64,000 nt of DNA from Roseomonas gilardii subsp. gilardii (GTDB lineage: Bacteria; Pseudomonadota; Alphaproteobacteria; Acetobacterales; Acetobacteraceae), in the NCBI RefSeq assembly GCF_023078375.1, contig NZ_CP095555.1:359564-423563 (forward strand). The letters run 5' to 3'. Below are positions 1 through 8,493 of this stretch, piece after piece (position 1 is the first letter of the stretch; the number at the start of each line of letters is the position of its first letter). The notes under the pieces were generated by a model, which was not told where the DNA came from, made no database searches, and saw only the letters and a list, made by a program, of their open reading frames with translations. Made by a program: the position numbers and the translations under genes.

Positions 1-474
1 GATGAAATCGGCCTTCGCCGCCGTGTAGGAGGCGCGGTCCCCCGGATAGAGGCTCGCCAGCGCCATCTTCTCCGCCTCATACGACCTTGCGAGGCCGGGA
101 GCGTTGCGGAGGCGGTCGCGGAAGGCGAGGTTCTGCCGCCATTTCCAGCCGTTCCATTCCACGACATGGAGATGATGCGTGCGCGGCACCCCCTTGGCGA
201 AGAACACCCCGCCCGGGACCTGCCGGCCGTCCACGTAGCCGTAGCCGATGCCATCAAGCAGGGGGCGGCAGCGGTCGGCGGCGGAAAGGCAGCGCACCCC
301 GACCATCAGATCCAGGATCGGCTTCGCGCGGATGCCCGGGATCGAGGTGCTTCCGAAGTGCTGGATGTCCACCAGCAGTCCCTGCAGCGCGGTGCGGATG
401 AGCCGCTCCTCGCTGTCATAGAGCGAAGCCCATGCGGGATCGTGTCCCACCAGGAAAACGCGGCCATCGTCCAA
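1..474 (-). CDS. GrpB/UPF0157 family protein (partial, C-terminus beyond left edge)
   Basis: 158 codons are visible and the frame is still open at position 1. Diagnostic GrpB-family segments are HDPAW near the N-terminus, IQHFGSTSIPGIRAKPILD with the nucleotidyltransferase-like GS pair, and HHLHVVEWNGWKWRQNLAFRD. GrpB proteins adopt a nucleotidyltransferase-like fold; their substrate is generally unknown. No ATG lies in frame at a sensible place. A TTG at 474 gives a normal family N-terminus, and a GTG at 507 would add 11 residues. Transcribed away from the fatty-acid gene to the right. Family call firm, start uncertain. Confidence 0.82.
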   Translation of the reverse strand, partial: MDDGRVFLVGHDPAWASLYDSEERLIRTALQGLLVDIQHFGSTSIPGIRAKPILDLMVGVRCLSAADRCRPLLDGIGYGYVDGRQVPGGVFFAKGVPRTHHLHVVEWNGWKWRQNLAFRDRLRNAPGLARSYEAEKMALASLYPGDRASYTAAKADFI

Positions 475-681
475 ACCCAGCAAGCAGCTTCGTCCCTTGT
501 TCCCGGTCCACGGCACCGATGAAGCGCCGGGCCTCGCCAGTCCCGGCAATGCGATGCGGAAGCTGGCATGGCCGATGGCGGCCCGCTGTGACCTGGCGCA
601 CATCCGGGAGGCGGCCACGGGGCCTCGCCAACCGGAGATTCCGGCCTATCCTGTGGCCAAAAGGGAAGGAGGAGGCTCGCC

Positions 682-2765
682 ATGCCGCATCACGACCATG
701 CCGTCACCGTCACGCGGGAGGACGGGATCGCGCTGATCCGCATCGACCATCCGCCGGTCAACGCGCTGTCGCAGCCGGTGCGGGAGGGGCTGCTGCGGGC
801 GCTGCGGAGCCTGGCCGCGGAGCCCTCCCCCGGGCCGTGGTGATCCATGGCGGCCCCGGCCGCTTCATCGCCGGCGCTGACATCAAGGAGATGGACCAGC
901 CGCCGGGCGAGCCGCTGCTGCCCGATCTCGTCGCCGCCATCGAGGCCATGCCGCAGCCGGTGGTGGCGGCCATGGAGGGTGTGGCGCTGGGCGGGGGGCT
1001 GGAGATCGCGCTGGCCTGCGACCTGCGCCTGGCCGGTCCCGGCCTGCGCCTCGGGCTGGTGGAAACGCGGCTGGGCCTCATCCCGGGCGCGGGCGGCACG
1101 CAGCGCCTGCCACGGCTGACCGGGGTGGCGAAGGCCATCGAACTGATCGGAGAGGCCAAGGTGCTGGGGGCCCGGGACGCGGCGGCGGCCGGCCTCGTGG
1201 ATGCCGTCGTGGAGGGCGAGTTGCTGCCGGAGGCCATCCACCGTGCCCGGTCCGCCGTGAAGCGCCGCCTTTCCGGCCTGCCCGTGCCGCCGCGCGAGCC
1301 GGAGGCCGAGGAACGGGCCAGCCAGGCGGCGCTGCGCAAGGGCAAGGGCTCGCAGGCCGTTGCCGCCGCCGTCGCGCTGCTGCGCGACACGGCCTCGCTC
1401 GATTTCGCCGCCGGATCGCGACGCGAAAGGGCGCTGTTCCTGGAATTGCGCGGCAGCGAGGAGGCCGCCGCCCTGCGCCATCTCTTCCTGGCGGAGCGGG
1501 AGGCCGCGCGGGTCCCGGGGCTGGAGGGCGTGGCGCCGCGCCCGCTGGAACGGGCCGTGGTGATCGGCGGCGGCACCATGGGAAGCGGCATCGCCATGGC
1601 CCTGGCCGATGCCGGACTGCCGGTGGCGATCGTCGAGCGCGATGCCGCCGCGGCGGAGCAATGCGCCGCCCGGCTGCGGGACGCCTATGCGGGGCAGGTG
1701 GCATCCGGCCGCCTCGATCCCGCCACGGCGGAGGAACGCCTGGGCCGTGTCACGGCGACGGCGGACTGGGGCGTGCTGCGGGAGGCGGATCTGGCGATCG
1801 AGGCCGCCTTCGAGGAGATGGAGGTCAAGGCGGACATCTTCCGCCGCCTGGATGCCATGGCGAAGCCGGGTGCGGTGCTGGCGAGCAACACCTCCTATCT
1901 CGACCTCGATGCCATCGCCCGCTTCACCGCACGCCCGCGCGACGTGCTGGGGCTGCATTTCTTCGCCCCGGCCCAGGTCATGAAGCTGCTGGAGGTGGTG
2001 CGCGGGGCGGAAACGGCGCCGGAGGTGCTGGCGAGCGGGATCGCCCTGGGACGGAAGCTCGGGAAGGTGGCCGTCGTGTCCGGCGTCTGCGAGGGCTTCA
2101 TCGGCAACCGCATCTATGCCGCCTATCGCCGCCATGCCGAATATCTGGTGATGGATGGCGCGACGCCCTGGGAGGTGGACGCGGCGCTGGAGCGGTACGG
2201 CTTCGCCATGGGCCTCTTCGCGGTCGGCGACATGTCCGGGCTGGACATCGCCTGGGCCATGCGCAAGCGGCGCGCGGCGACCCGCGATCCGCGCGAGCGC
2301 TACGTCGCCATCGCCGACCGGCTCTGCGAGGCCGGGCGCCTGGGCCGCAAGACCGGCGCGGGCTGGTACAATCATGCGGGCGGCAAGGCGGAGCCCGATC
2401 CGGCGGTGGAGGAGATCATCCGGGCCGAGCGCGCCGCCGCCGGCATCACCCCCCGCCGCTTCACGGCGGAGGAGATCCAGGACCGCCTGCTGGCCGTCAT
2501 GGTGAACGAGGCGGCGAAGATCCTGCAGGACGGCATCGCCCTGCGACCCGGGGATATCGATCTGGTGCTGGTGAACGGCTACGGCTTCCCGCGCCGGAAG
2601 GGCGGCCCGCTCCACGCCGCCGACCGCCGGGGCCTCGACGCCATGCTGGCGGAGGTGGAGGCCATGGCCGGCGACGACCCGGCCTCCCAGCCGGCCCCGC
2701 TGCTGCGCGAACTGGTCCAGGCGGGTGCCACCTTCCGGGCCTGGTCATCGCGGCCGGGGCGATAG
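682..2765 (+). CDS. Bifunctional enoyl-CoA hydratase/3-hydroxyacyl-CoA dehydrogenase (FadB/FadJ type), frame broken near 827-834
   Basis: Beta-oxidation multienzyme, about 694 residues if the frame is repaired. The crotonase domain comes first, with the oxyanion-hole segment RFIAGADIKEMD and GVALGGGLEIALACDLRLA. It is followed by an NAD-binding 3-hydroxyacyl-CoA dehydrogenase domain starting at VIGGGTMGSGIAMALADAG, then the C-terminal dehydrogenase repeats ending near GFPRRKGGPL. The ATG at 682 follows a good Shine-Dalgarno (ggaaggagga). That frame hits a TGA at 841, while the rest of the protein is one frame back. One missing C in the C5 run at 827-831 (before GGG) explains it. No partner thiolase is adjacent. 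The frame is also open upstream to 432, but that stretch has no crotonase similarity. Confidence 0.87.
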
Positions 2766-2791
2766 GGCACCCCGCCATCGCGCCCCGCTGC

Positions 2792-3031
2792 TCAGCCGGG
2801 CGCGGCGGCCTGTGGCATCGGATGGGTGTTCGCCGCCCGCCACTGGCGCTGGACCTCCGCATCCACCTCGTCGGCTTTCTGCCCGGGGCGGACGGTGACC
2901 TCCGCGCCATGCAGCGCGAAACGGACCGGCCTGCCGAGCTTCCCGGCCTTCTCGACACAGCGCGTGATGACATGCGGCAGATAGTCGGTCGGCTGGGTGG
3001 GATATTCGACGACATCCGGAACGGCGGTCAT
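2792..3031 (-). CDS. Small conserved-looking hypothetical protein (79 aa)
   Basis: A compact ORF starting MTAVPDVVEYPTQPTDY and ending in an Ala/Pro-rich tail. Its composition (acidic and basic residues mixed, several Tyr, Val, Thr) is more protein-like than the Arg/Ala/Pro-rich shadow frames around it. It sits between the convergent end of the beta-oxidation gene and the K+ transporter promoter region. No signal peptide, membrane segment or recognisable domain. A longer in-frame extension to 3457 exists but runs antisense through the transporter start and is not supported. Function unknown. Confidence 0.55.
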   Translation of the reverse strand: MTAVPDVVEYPTQPTDYLPHVITRCVEKAGKLGRPVRFALHGAEVTVRPGQKADEVDAEVQRQWRAANTHPMPQAAAPG

Positions 3032-3164
3032 GCGGGCGTTTCCTGATCGTTGACGCGGAAAGCCTGGACGAGCGGCGGCGACCGCGTCAAGGCACCGCCG
3101 CCGTGTCACGGTGCCCTCCCTGGCTTGACCCTGCGGCGGATTGGTCAACAAGCTGAGATTGGCC

Positions 3165-4604
3165 ATGGTCCAGGGAGGCTCACGGTTGCGACCACGTGGC
3201 GGGAAGGGCGGCGCCTCCCATATCGGCCTGCCGCCGGCGCTGCTCCGCGCGGCCCCGCTGTCGCGGAGCGCCTTCGGAGGCATGCTCCGGCATCCGACGC
3301 GGGTGATCCCGCTCGCCTTCCTGGTGGTGATCCTGCTGGGCACCGGGCTGCTGATGCTGCCCCCGGCGCGGATGGACGGGCAGGGAGCCCCGTTCCTCAC
3401 CGCCCTCTTCACCGCGACCTCGGCCACCAGCCTGTCCGGCCTCTCGGTCGTGGACATGGCGACCTACTGGGCTTTCCCGGGGCAGGTGGTGATCCTGCTG
3501 CTGATGCAGGCCGGCGGGCTGGGCATCCTCACCGGCGCGACCCTGCTCGGCCTGCTGGTCCGGCGGCGCATCCGGCTGTCCTCGCGGCTCATGACGCAGG
3601 CGGAGACGCAGGTGATCGCGCCCGGGGACGTCGCCGCGATCCTGCGGCTGGTGCTGGCGATGACGCTGGGGACCGAGCTGCTGGTGGCGTCGGCGCTGTG
3701 CCTGCGTCTCCGCCTCGCCTATGGCATGGGGTGGGGCGAGGCAGGCTGGACCGGCCTCTTCCACGCGGTCTCCGCCTATACCAATGCGGGCCTGTCCACC
3801 TATGGCGACAGCCTGGTGCGCTTCGGCGCGGATCTCGCGGTGACGGGCCCGGTGATGGTGGCGGTGCTGGTGGGCGGGATCGGGGTGCCGGTGGTCCATG
3901 ACCTGCGCCGCGCGCCGCTGGAGCCGAAGCACTGGAGCCTGCACACGCGGCTTACCCTGATCGGCAGCGCCGTGCTGCTGCTGCTCGGCTGGGCCGGGGT
4001 GCTGGCCTATGAATGGGGCAATCCGGCCACGCTGGCGGGGCTGCCCGTGCAGCAACGTGTGCACGGCGCCCTGTTCCATGCGGTCATGACACGCTCGGGC
4101 GGGTTCAACACGGTGGATGTCGCGGCGATGCGGCCGGAGACACTGATTCTCAGCAGCGCGCTGATGCTGATCGGCGGCGGCAGCGCCAGCACGGCGGGCG
4201 GCATCCGGGTGACAACCTTCGTGCTGCTGGGCCTGGCCGTCTGGGCGGAGGTCCGGGGATCGCCCGATGTCAACGCCTTCGGCCGCCGGCTGCCGGAATC
4301 CCTGTTGCGGCAGGCGCTGACCATCGCCCTGCTGGCGATCGCCGTGGCCGGCGCCGGCGCCCTGCTGCTGCTGTCGCTGACGGACCTGCCGACGGAGAAG
4401 GTGCTGTTCGAGGTGGTCTCCGCCCTGGCGACGGTGGGGTTGTCCGCGGGCGTTTCCGCCGATCTGCCCATGCCCGGGCTTGTGGTCGTGGTGGGGCTGA
4501 TGTTCCTGGGCCGGGTGGGCACGGTGACCATCGCCACGGCCCTGGCGCTGCGGGGCGCCCGGGCCACCTACCGCTATCCGGAGGAGCGCACCATCGTTGG
4601 CTAG
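3165..4604 (+). CDS. TrkH/KtrB-family potassium uptake membrane protein
   Basis: 479 residues from ATG 3165 (a TTG at 3141 is also in frame). It has the four-fold pore-loop architecture of the TrkH/KtrB superfamily. The selectivity-filter loops are visible as SATSLSGLSVVD, AVSAYTNAGLSTYG, AVMTRSGGFNTVD and SALATVGLSAGV, each with the conserved glycine. About eight hydrophobic helices surround them. K+ is taken up across the inner membrane, gated by the cytoplasmic partner encoded immediately downstream, whose TTG start overlaps this stop codon. The pairing of this membrane subunit with a single-RCK partner of about 220 residues is typical of Ktr-like systems. Confidence 0.9.
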   Translation: MVQGGSRLRPRGGKGGASHIGLPPALLRAAPLSRSAFGGMLRHPTRVIPLAFLVVILLGTGLLMLPPARMDGQGAPFLTALFTATSATSLSGLSVVDMATYWAFPGQVVILLLMQAGGLGILTGATLLGLLVRRRIRLSSRLMTQAETQVIAPGDVAAILRLVLAMTLGTELLVASALCLRLRLAYGMGWGEAGWTGLFHAVSAYTNAGLSTYGDSLVRFGADLAVTGPVMVAVLVGGIGVPVVHDLRRAPLEPKHWSLHTRLTLIGSAVLLLLGWAGVLAYEWGNPATLAGLPVQQRVHGALFHAVMTRSGGFNTVDVAAMRPETLILSSALMLIGGGSASTAGGIRVTTFVLLGLAVWAEVRGSPDVNAFGRRLPESLLRQALTIALLAIAVAGAGALLLLSLTDLPTEKVLFEVVSALATVGLSAGVSADLPMPGLVVVVGLMFLGRVGTVTIATALALRGARATYRYPEERTIVG

Positions 4605-5267
4605 GAATTCCGTGAAGGCCGATGCGGGCGTCGTGGTGATTGGGCTCGGCCGCTTCGGCGGGGCCGTGGCGCGATCCCTGGTCCGCACGGGGCATGAGGT
4701 GCTGGGGATCGACGAGGACCCCGCGCTGGTGCAGCGTTGGGCGGACGACCTGACGCATGTGGTGCAGGCGGACACGACCGATGCCGACACGCTGCGCAGC
4801 CTGGGGGTGGCGGAGTTCCAGCATGTCGTGGTGGGCATCGGCACCAATCTGGAGGCCAGCGTGCTCACGGTGCTGGCGCTGAGCGAGATGGCCATCCCGC
4901 AGATCTGGGCCAAGGCGCTGACGGTCAACCATGGGCGCATCCTGGAACGCACGGGCGCGCACCACGTCGTCTATCCCGAAATGGCGATGGGCGAGCGCGT
5001 GGCGCATCTGGTGACGGGCAAGATGATCGACTTCATCGAGTTCGACGACGGCTTCGCCATCGTGAAGACCCGCGCGCCGGCCGAGGCGGTGGGCCGGACC
5101 CTGGAGGAATCCGCCCTCCGCTCGCGCTACGGCATCACCATCGTGGGCGTGAAGCGGAGGGGGCCGACTTCACCTATGCCCGGCCGGACACCCGGGTGGA
5201 GGCCGGGGACCTGCTGATCGTCTCCGGCCCGACCGGGCTGGTGGAGGCTTTCGCCGCGCGGACCTGA
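4597..5267 (+). CDS. TrkA/KtrA-type K+ channel regulatory subunit (RCK_N + RCK_C), frame broken near 5155-5163
   Basis: Cytoplasmic NAD(H)/ATP-binding gating subunit for the adjacent TrkH-like pore. RCK_N starts VVVIGLGRFGGAVARSL (Rossmann GxGxxG) with the acidic VLGIDEDP at the end of beta-2. The RCK_C domain follows FIEFDDGFAIVKTRAPAEA. The first frame stops at 5217, but the expected ending (GADFTYARPDTRVEAGDLL and on) continues one frame back to a stop at 5267. A single G missing from the G-rich stretch at 5156-5163 restores about 223 residues. Start is TTG 4597 overlapping the trkH-like stop, or GTG 4612. Confidence 0.85.
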
Positions 5268-5296
5268 TGGCGCAGTGGCCCCCGTGCCGATGCCGG

Positions 5297-6904
5297 TCAG
5301 GGCGCCACCGGCAGTTCGATCACCGCATCGGCCTGGTCGAAGTCGCTGAGCAGGATCTCGGCCCGCAGGGTCCAGCGCCCGGGCAGCGCCAGTTCCGGCC
5401 CCTCCAGCACGAAGTGCCCCGGCGCCGCCTCCCGCAGCGGGCGGCGGATGCCGGCGACGCCTGCCCCGGGCTGCGACATCTCCAGCCAGACCTCCTTTGC
5501 CGTGAAGGCGCTGCCATCCGGGCGGGCCAGCCACAGATCGATGCGGTTCTGTCCGGCCCGGGCCGGGCGCGCCTGAAGGGTGACGGAAAGCCCCGCCACC
5601 TCGGTCGCGATGGTGGTGCCATCCCTTTCCGCGGCGCCCGCCATGGCATGGTGATGGCCATGCGCCTCCGGCTGATGCGGGGAGGTCATGCTCAGCACGG
5701 CGGTCGCGGCCAGAACCAGCACCCCCATCCCGGCCTCGGCCACGATGCTCCGGCGCAGGGCCAGGGGGGCGGAGGAGCCCCCCAGCGCCAGGGCCGGCGT
5801 AAGGCGCCGGTGGTTCAGGCCGGCCAGGGCCAGCAGCAGGGCCGCGCCGCCGGCCTTCGCCAGCAGCAGCCTGCCATAGACCGTCTCCAGGAGGGCGGAA
5901 GGGCTGGGCAGGTGCAGCGCGGCCTGCGCCACGCCGCTCAGCAGGAGCAGCGCGACGGCCGGGACGGCGATGCCGGCAAAGCGACGCACGGCGGGCAAGG
6001 CGGCCGCCCCGTCCCGGCGCAGCAGCGCCCAGAGCGGCAGGAAAGCCCCCAGCCAGAAGGCGGCGGTGAGCGCGTGGAGGGTGAGCAGGAGGCGGGCCGG
6101 GACGCCGCCCGTGGCGGCATGGCCGGACAGGCTCAGCCCGGCCGCCGCCAGGACGGCGCCCGCCACGCCGAGGGCGCGGGCCGGGCGCCCACCCTGTCCG
6201 CCGAGGGCGATCCCCGCCAGGACGAGGCCGGAGGCCACGACGACATCGCGCGCGAAGACCGTGGAGGCGCCGGCGGCGATCCAGGTCTGGCTTTGCAGGA
6301 GCGCGCCGAGGCCGGGCGCCGCCTGCATGCCGCCGCCCTGGACCCCGATGCCGAGGATCGCCGCCAGGACGCCGGCACAGGCACCCACCCGCATCCAGCG
6401 CAGCGCAGCCGGGGGCGGCGGCGCGACGAGAGCGCGGAACAGGGCGCCTCCCGCGCCGAGCGCGAAGCCCAGATACAGGACGAAGCGCAGGACCTCCGCC
6501 GCCTCCGTCCAGATCGCCGCCACAACCGGGGCCTCGCCAACCCTCTCCGGCGCCATGCCGATGCCGAAGGCGATGGCGCCGCTGACCGGATGCCCGTCGG
6601 CGGAGATGATCCGGAAGCTGGCGAGATAGGTGCCCGGCGGCAGTTGCGGCGGCAGCGCCGCCCCGATGGAGGCACTCTCCCCGCCTGCCCCATGGGACAG
6701 GACCACCACGCCCGCCGGCCCCGCCAGGCGGAGATCGAGCGGCGTCACCGCCTCGTCGAAGCGCAGCACCAGCCGGTCCGGCGGCTGCGCGAGGCTGGCG
6801 CCGTCCGCGGGTTCGCTGCCCAGCAGCGCGGCATGGCCCCAGGCGCCGGAAAGCGGCGCCAGCCACAGGCCGCAGAGCAGGAGCAGCGAAAGCAGGCGGC
6901 GCAT
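5297..6904 (-). CDS. Copper resistance fusion: CopC domain + CopD membrane domain + YtkA/FixH-like tail
   Basis: 535 residues. A signal peptide ends near AWGHAA; the mature N-terminal His followed by ALLGSEPADGA is the CopC copper-site arrangement, with ADGHPVSG later in the same beta-sandwich (to about residue 125). Eight or so hydrophobic helices of CopD follow (about 135-415), including LLLTLHALTAAFWLGAFLPLWALL with the conserved His. A periplasmic His-rich linker (EAHGHHHAMAG) leads to a beta-rich C-terminal domain resembling YtkA/FixH (RAGQNRIDLWL). It probably binds Cu in the periplasm and moves or delivers it across the membrane. Last gene of a minus-strand copper cluster with YcnI and PCuAC. 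Confidence 0.88.
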   Translation of the reverse strand: MRRLLSLLLLCGLWLAPLSGAWGHAALLGSEPADGASLAQPPDRLVLRFDEAVTPLDLRLAGPAGVVVLSHGAGGESASIGAALPPQLPPGTYLASFRIISADGHPVSGAIAFGIGMAPERVGEAPVVAAIWTEAAEVLRFVLYLGFALGAGGALFRALVAPPPPAALRWMRVGACAGVLAAILGIGVQGGGMQAAPGLGALLQSQTWIAAGASTVFARDVVVASGLVLAGIALGGQGGRPARALGVAGAVLAAAGLSLSGHAATGGVPARLLLTLHALTAAFWLGAFLPLWALLRRDGAAALPAVRRFAGIAVPAVALLLLSGVAQAALHLPSPSALLETVYGRLLLAKAGGAALLLALAGLNHRRLTPALALGGSSAPLALRRSIVAEAGMGVLVLAATAVLSMTSPHQPEAHGHHHAMAGAAERDGTTIATEVAGLSVTLQARPARAGQNRIDLWLARPDGSAFTAKEVWLEMSQPGAGVAGIRRPLREAAPGHFVLEGPELALPGRWTLRAEILLSDFDQADAVIELPVAP

Positions 6905-6914
6905 GGACCCCGCC

Positions 6915-7409
6915 TCAGCCCTTGGGCGTGATGCGGACGGCGAAGGCCGGGGCGCGCAGCGTCCCGCCGGATGCGGAGGGCCGCTCGATCCAGCGGGTCA
7001 CCTTGCCGCCCTCGCAGTCCTGCACGACGGGGAAGTAGACGGTCTGGCCCGCCTCCTTCGGCGTCTGCACCCGCAGGATGAACTCCTGGTAGAAGGCGTC
7101 CGGCAGATTGCCGCCCTGCCAGGCGACCTCCTTCACCGGGGCGCTCTCGCCGTGGCCGCTGGTGGCGGTGCCCTCGGTGACCAGGCTCAGGGTCCAGCCG
7201 GCCACGGGCATCGGCTTCACGTTGCGGAATCCCTCTGGGATCTGCACGCGGATGCCGGTGGTGGCCGCGCCGTCGCAACCATGCGGCACGCGGATGGCCA
7301 CGCGGAGGTAGCTGTCCGCCGGCATGGTGGACTGGTCCAGCGTCACATGCGCGGCGGCCGGGAGGGCGAGGAGGCTGGCGCCGAAGGCGATGGCGAGGCG
7401 GTTGAGCAT
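6915..7409 (-). CDS. YcnI family periplasmic copper-associated protein
   Basis: 164 residues from the ATG at 7409. The signal peptide MLNRLAIAFGASLLALPAAA is cleaved so that the mature protein begins at or next to His (AHVTLD), the hallmark of YcnI/DUF1775, where the N-terminal histidine helps bind copper. RVPHGCDGAATTGIRVQIPEG and the later WQGGNLPD match the family core. The shorter start is preferred because it gives a clean signal peptide; the frame is open to 7514. It lies 10 bp before the CopC-CopD fusion and downstream of PCuAC, the usual copper cluster order. Confidence 0.9.
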   Translation of the reverse strand: MLNRLAIAFGASLLALPAAAHVTLDQSTMPADSYLRVAIRVPHGCDGAATTGIRVQIPEGFRNVKPMPVAGWTLSLVTEGTATSGHGESAPVKEVAWQGGNLPDAFYQEFILRVQTPKEAGQTVYFPVVQDCEGGKVTRWIERPSASGGTLRAPAFAVRITPKG

Positions 7410-7443
7410 GGTTGGTCTCCGTGGTTTCGGGCGTGGAAGGGGG

Positions 7444-7914
7444 TCAGGAATGGCCATGCGGGCCGGTGGCGCCCGCCGCCTGCACCGGCACCTGCACGGT
7501 GATGGCGCCGGCATGTTCGAAGGTCAGGGTGACGGGGACGGCCTCGCCCACCCGCAACGGGGCCGAGAGGCCCACCAGCATGAGGTGCAGGCCGCCGGGG
7601 CGCAGGGTCACGCTGCCGCCCGCCGGGATCTCGATGGCCTGAACCGGCTGCATGCGCATGACATCGCCGTCGCGCACCGTGGTGTGCAGTTCCGCCGAGT
7701 GGGGCAGGGGACTGCTGGCGGACAGCAGGCGGTCCGGCGCGGCGCCGGTGTTCCGGATGGTCAGGAACACGCCACCCGTGCCTCCCTGCACGGCCGCCCG
7801 GGCCCAGGGCTGCTCGATGCTGATGGAGCCCGGCTGCTGCGCCCGGGCGGGAAGGGCGGGCAGGAGAGGCGACAGGAACAGGGCCGGCAGCAGCCGGCGG
7901 CGGAGCAGTGTCAT
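7444..7914 (-). CDS. Periplasmic copper chaperone PCu(A)C family
   Basis: 156 residues with a signal peptide (basic start MTLLRRRLLP, hydrophobic core, cleavage near ARA-QQ). The Cu(I) site motif H(M)-x10-M-x21-H-x-M is recognisable in HSAELHTTVRDGDVMRMQPV and, further on, PGGLHLMLVGL. It ends with His-containing GPHGHS. PCuAC proteins take periplasmic Cu(I) and help metallate cytochrome oxidase CuA or CuB sites. It is 34 bp upstream of ycnI-like on the same strand, so probably co-transcribed. Confidence 0.92.
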   Translation of the reverse strand: MTLLRRRLLPALFLSPLLPALPARAQQPGSISIEQPWARAAVQGGTGGVFLTIRNTGAAPDRLLSASSPLPHSAELHTTVRDGDVMRMQPVQAIEIPAGGSVTLRPGGLHLMLVGLSAPLRVGEAVPVTLTFEHAGAITVQVPVQAAGATGPHGHS

Positions 7915-8101
7915 GACGGGGTTTCCTTAGCGCTGGACGGGACTCTGGTCCCGGCATGCGGCCGCGGATGCGCGGCGGGTGGCGATCAGGCGGGCTGGGA
8001 GGGGAAGGGCCGCATGCGGGCCGGGAAGAAGCCCAGCCGCGCGGCCCGCATGGCGAATGGCCGCGCGGGCAGGAAGCCCGGGCGGTGGCCATGGTCAGGG
8101 A

Positions 8102-8488
8102 TCAGGCGATGGGAGGGGCGCGGGGCTGTTGCGGCGGGCCGCGCGGCGGGATCGGCGGCAGGCCGGGCAGGGCGATGTCATGCGCGACCGCCACGAAGAC
8201 CGTGGGCGGCGCCATCGCGCAGGGCGGCGCCGAAGGAAGTGCGATCCCCGCATGCTGGCACATCGGGCAGCCCGGATGAACCGTGGTCTTCGGAACCTCC
8301 TTGCCGTCCCGGTCCACCAGGATGGTGCGGTGGAAACCGGAGGGGCTGCACAACTCCACGAGCTGCGCGGCGGCGGTGCCCGTGTAGGGGCGAAGACAGG
8401 AGGGCAGCGCCGCCGACCAATGCAGGCAAAGCAGTACGGCCACAAGGCTCAGGAGAAGGCGGCGAACCTGGCGCATGGGTGGCCGCAT
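8102..8488 (-). CDS. DUF2946-like small exported protein
   Basis: 128 residues (124 from the second Met at 8476). A single N-terminal hydrophobic helix (LLLSLVAVLLCLHWSAALP) is followed by a short Cys/His/Pro-rich domain: LVELCSPSGFHR, a CPMC pair with a following His (CPMCQHAG), and a later Cys. The tail is Pro/Arg-rich. DUF2946 proteins are small membrane-anchored or periplasmic proteins found beside copper and TonB genes; their role is unknown. The CxxC-His cluster next to PCuAC and YcnI makes metal binding plausible but this is inference. Starts 5 bp after the DUF2332 gene stop. Confidence 0.6.
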   Translation of the reverse strand: MRPPMRQVRRLLLSLVAVLLCLHWSAALPSCLRPYTGTAAAQLVELCSPSGFHRTILVDRDGKEVPKTTVHPGCPMCQHAGIALPSAPPCAMAPPTVFVAVAHDIALPGLPPIPPRGPPQQPRAPPIA

Positions 8489-8493
8489 ACGTA

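Noticed and set aside
432-681. Upstream extension of the bifunctional beta-oxidation gene
   Set aside because: The frame is open only by base composition. The crotonase N-terminus begins at ATG 682 after a good ribosome site, in a different frame.
690-2615. Long minus-strand open frame (641 codons) opposite the beta-oxidation gene
   Set aside because: It is antisense to a gene with clear domains and its translation is His/Gln/Gly/Arg-rich without motifs, as expected of a shadow frame in 70% G+C DNA.
3125-3148. TTGACC/GGTCAA inverted repeat before the K+ transporter
   Set aside because: Six-base arms 12 bases apart in a G+C-rich spacer; no regulator is near, and the left arm doubles as a -35-like sequence, so it is not distinctive enough to call.
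3180-4952. 590-codon minus-strand open frame opposite the K+ transporter pair
   Set aside because: Antisense to two recognisable genes, His/Gln-rich, no hydrophobic or catalytic pattern.
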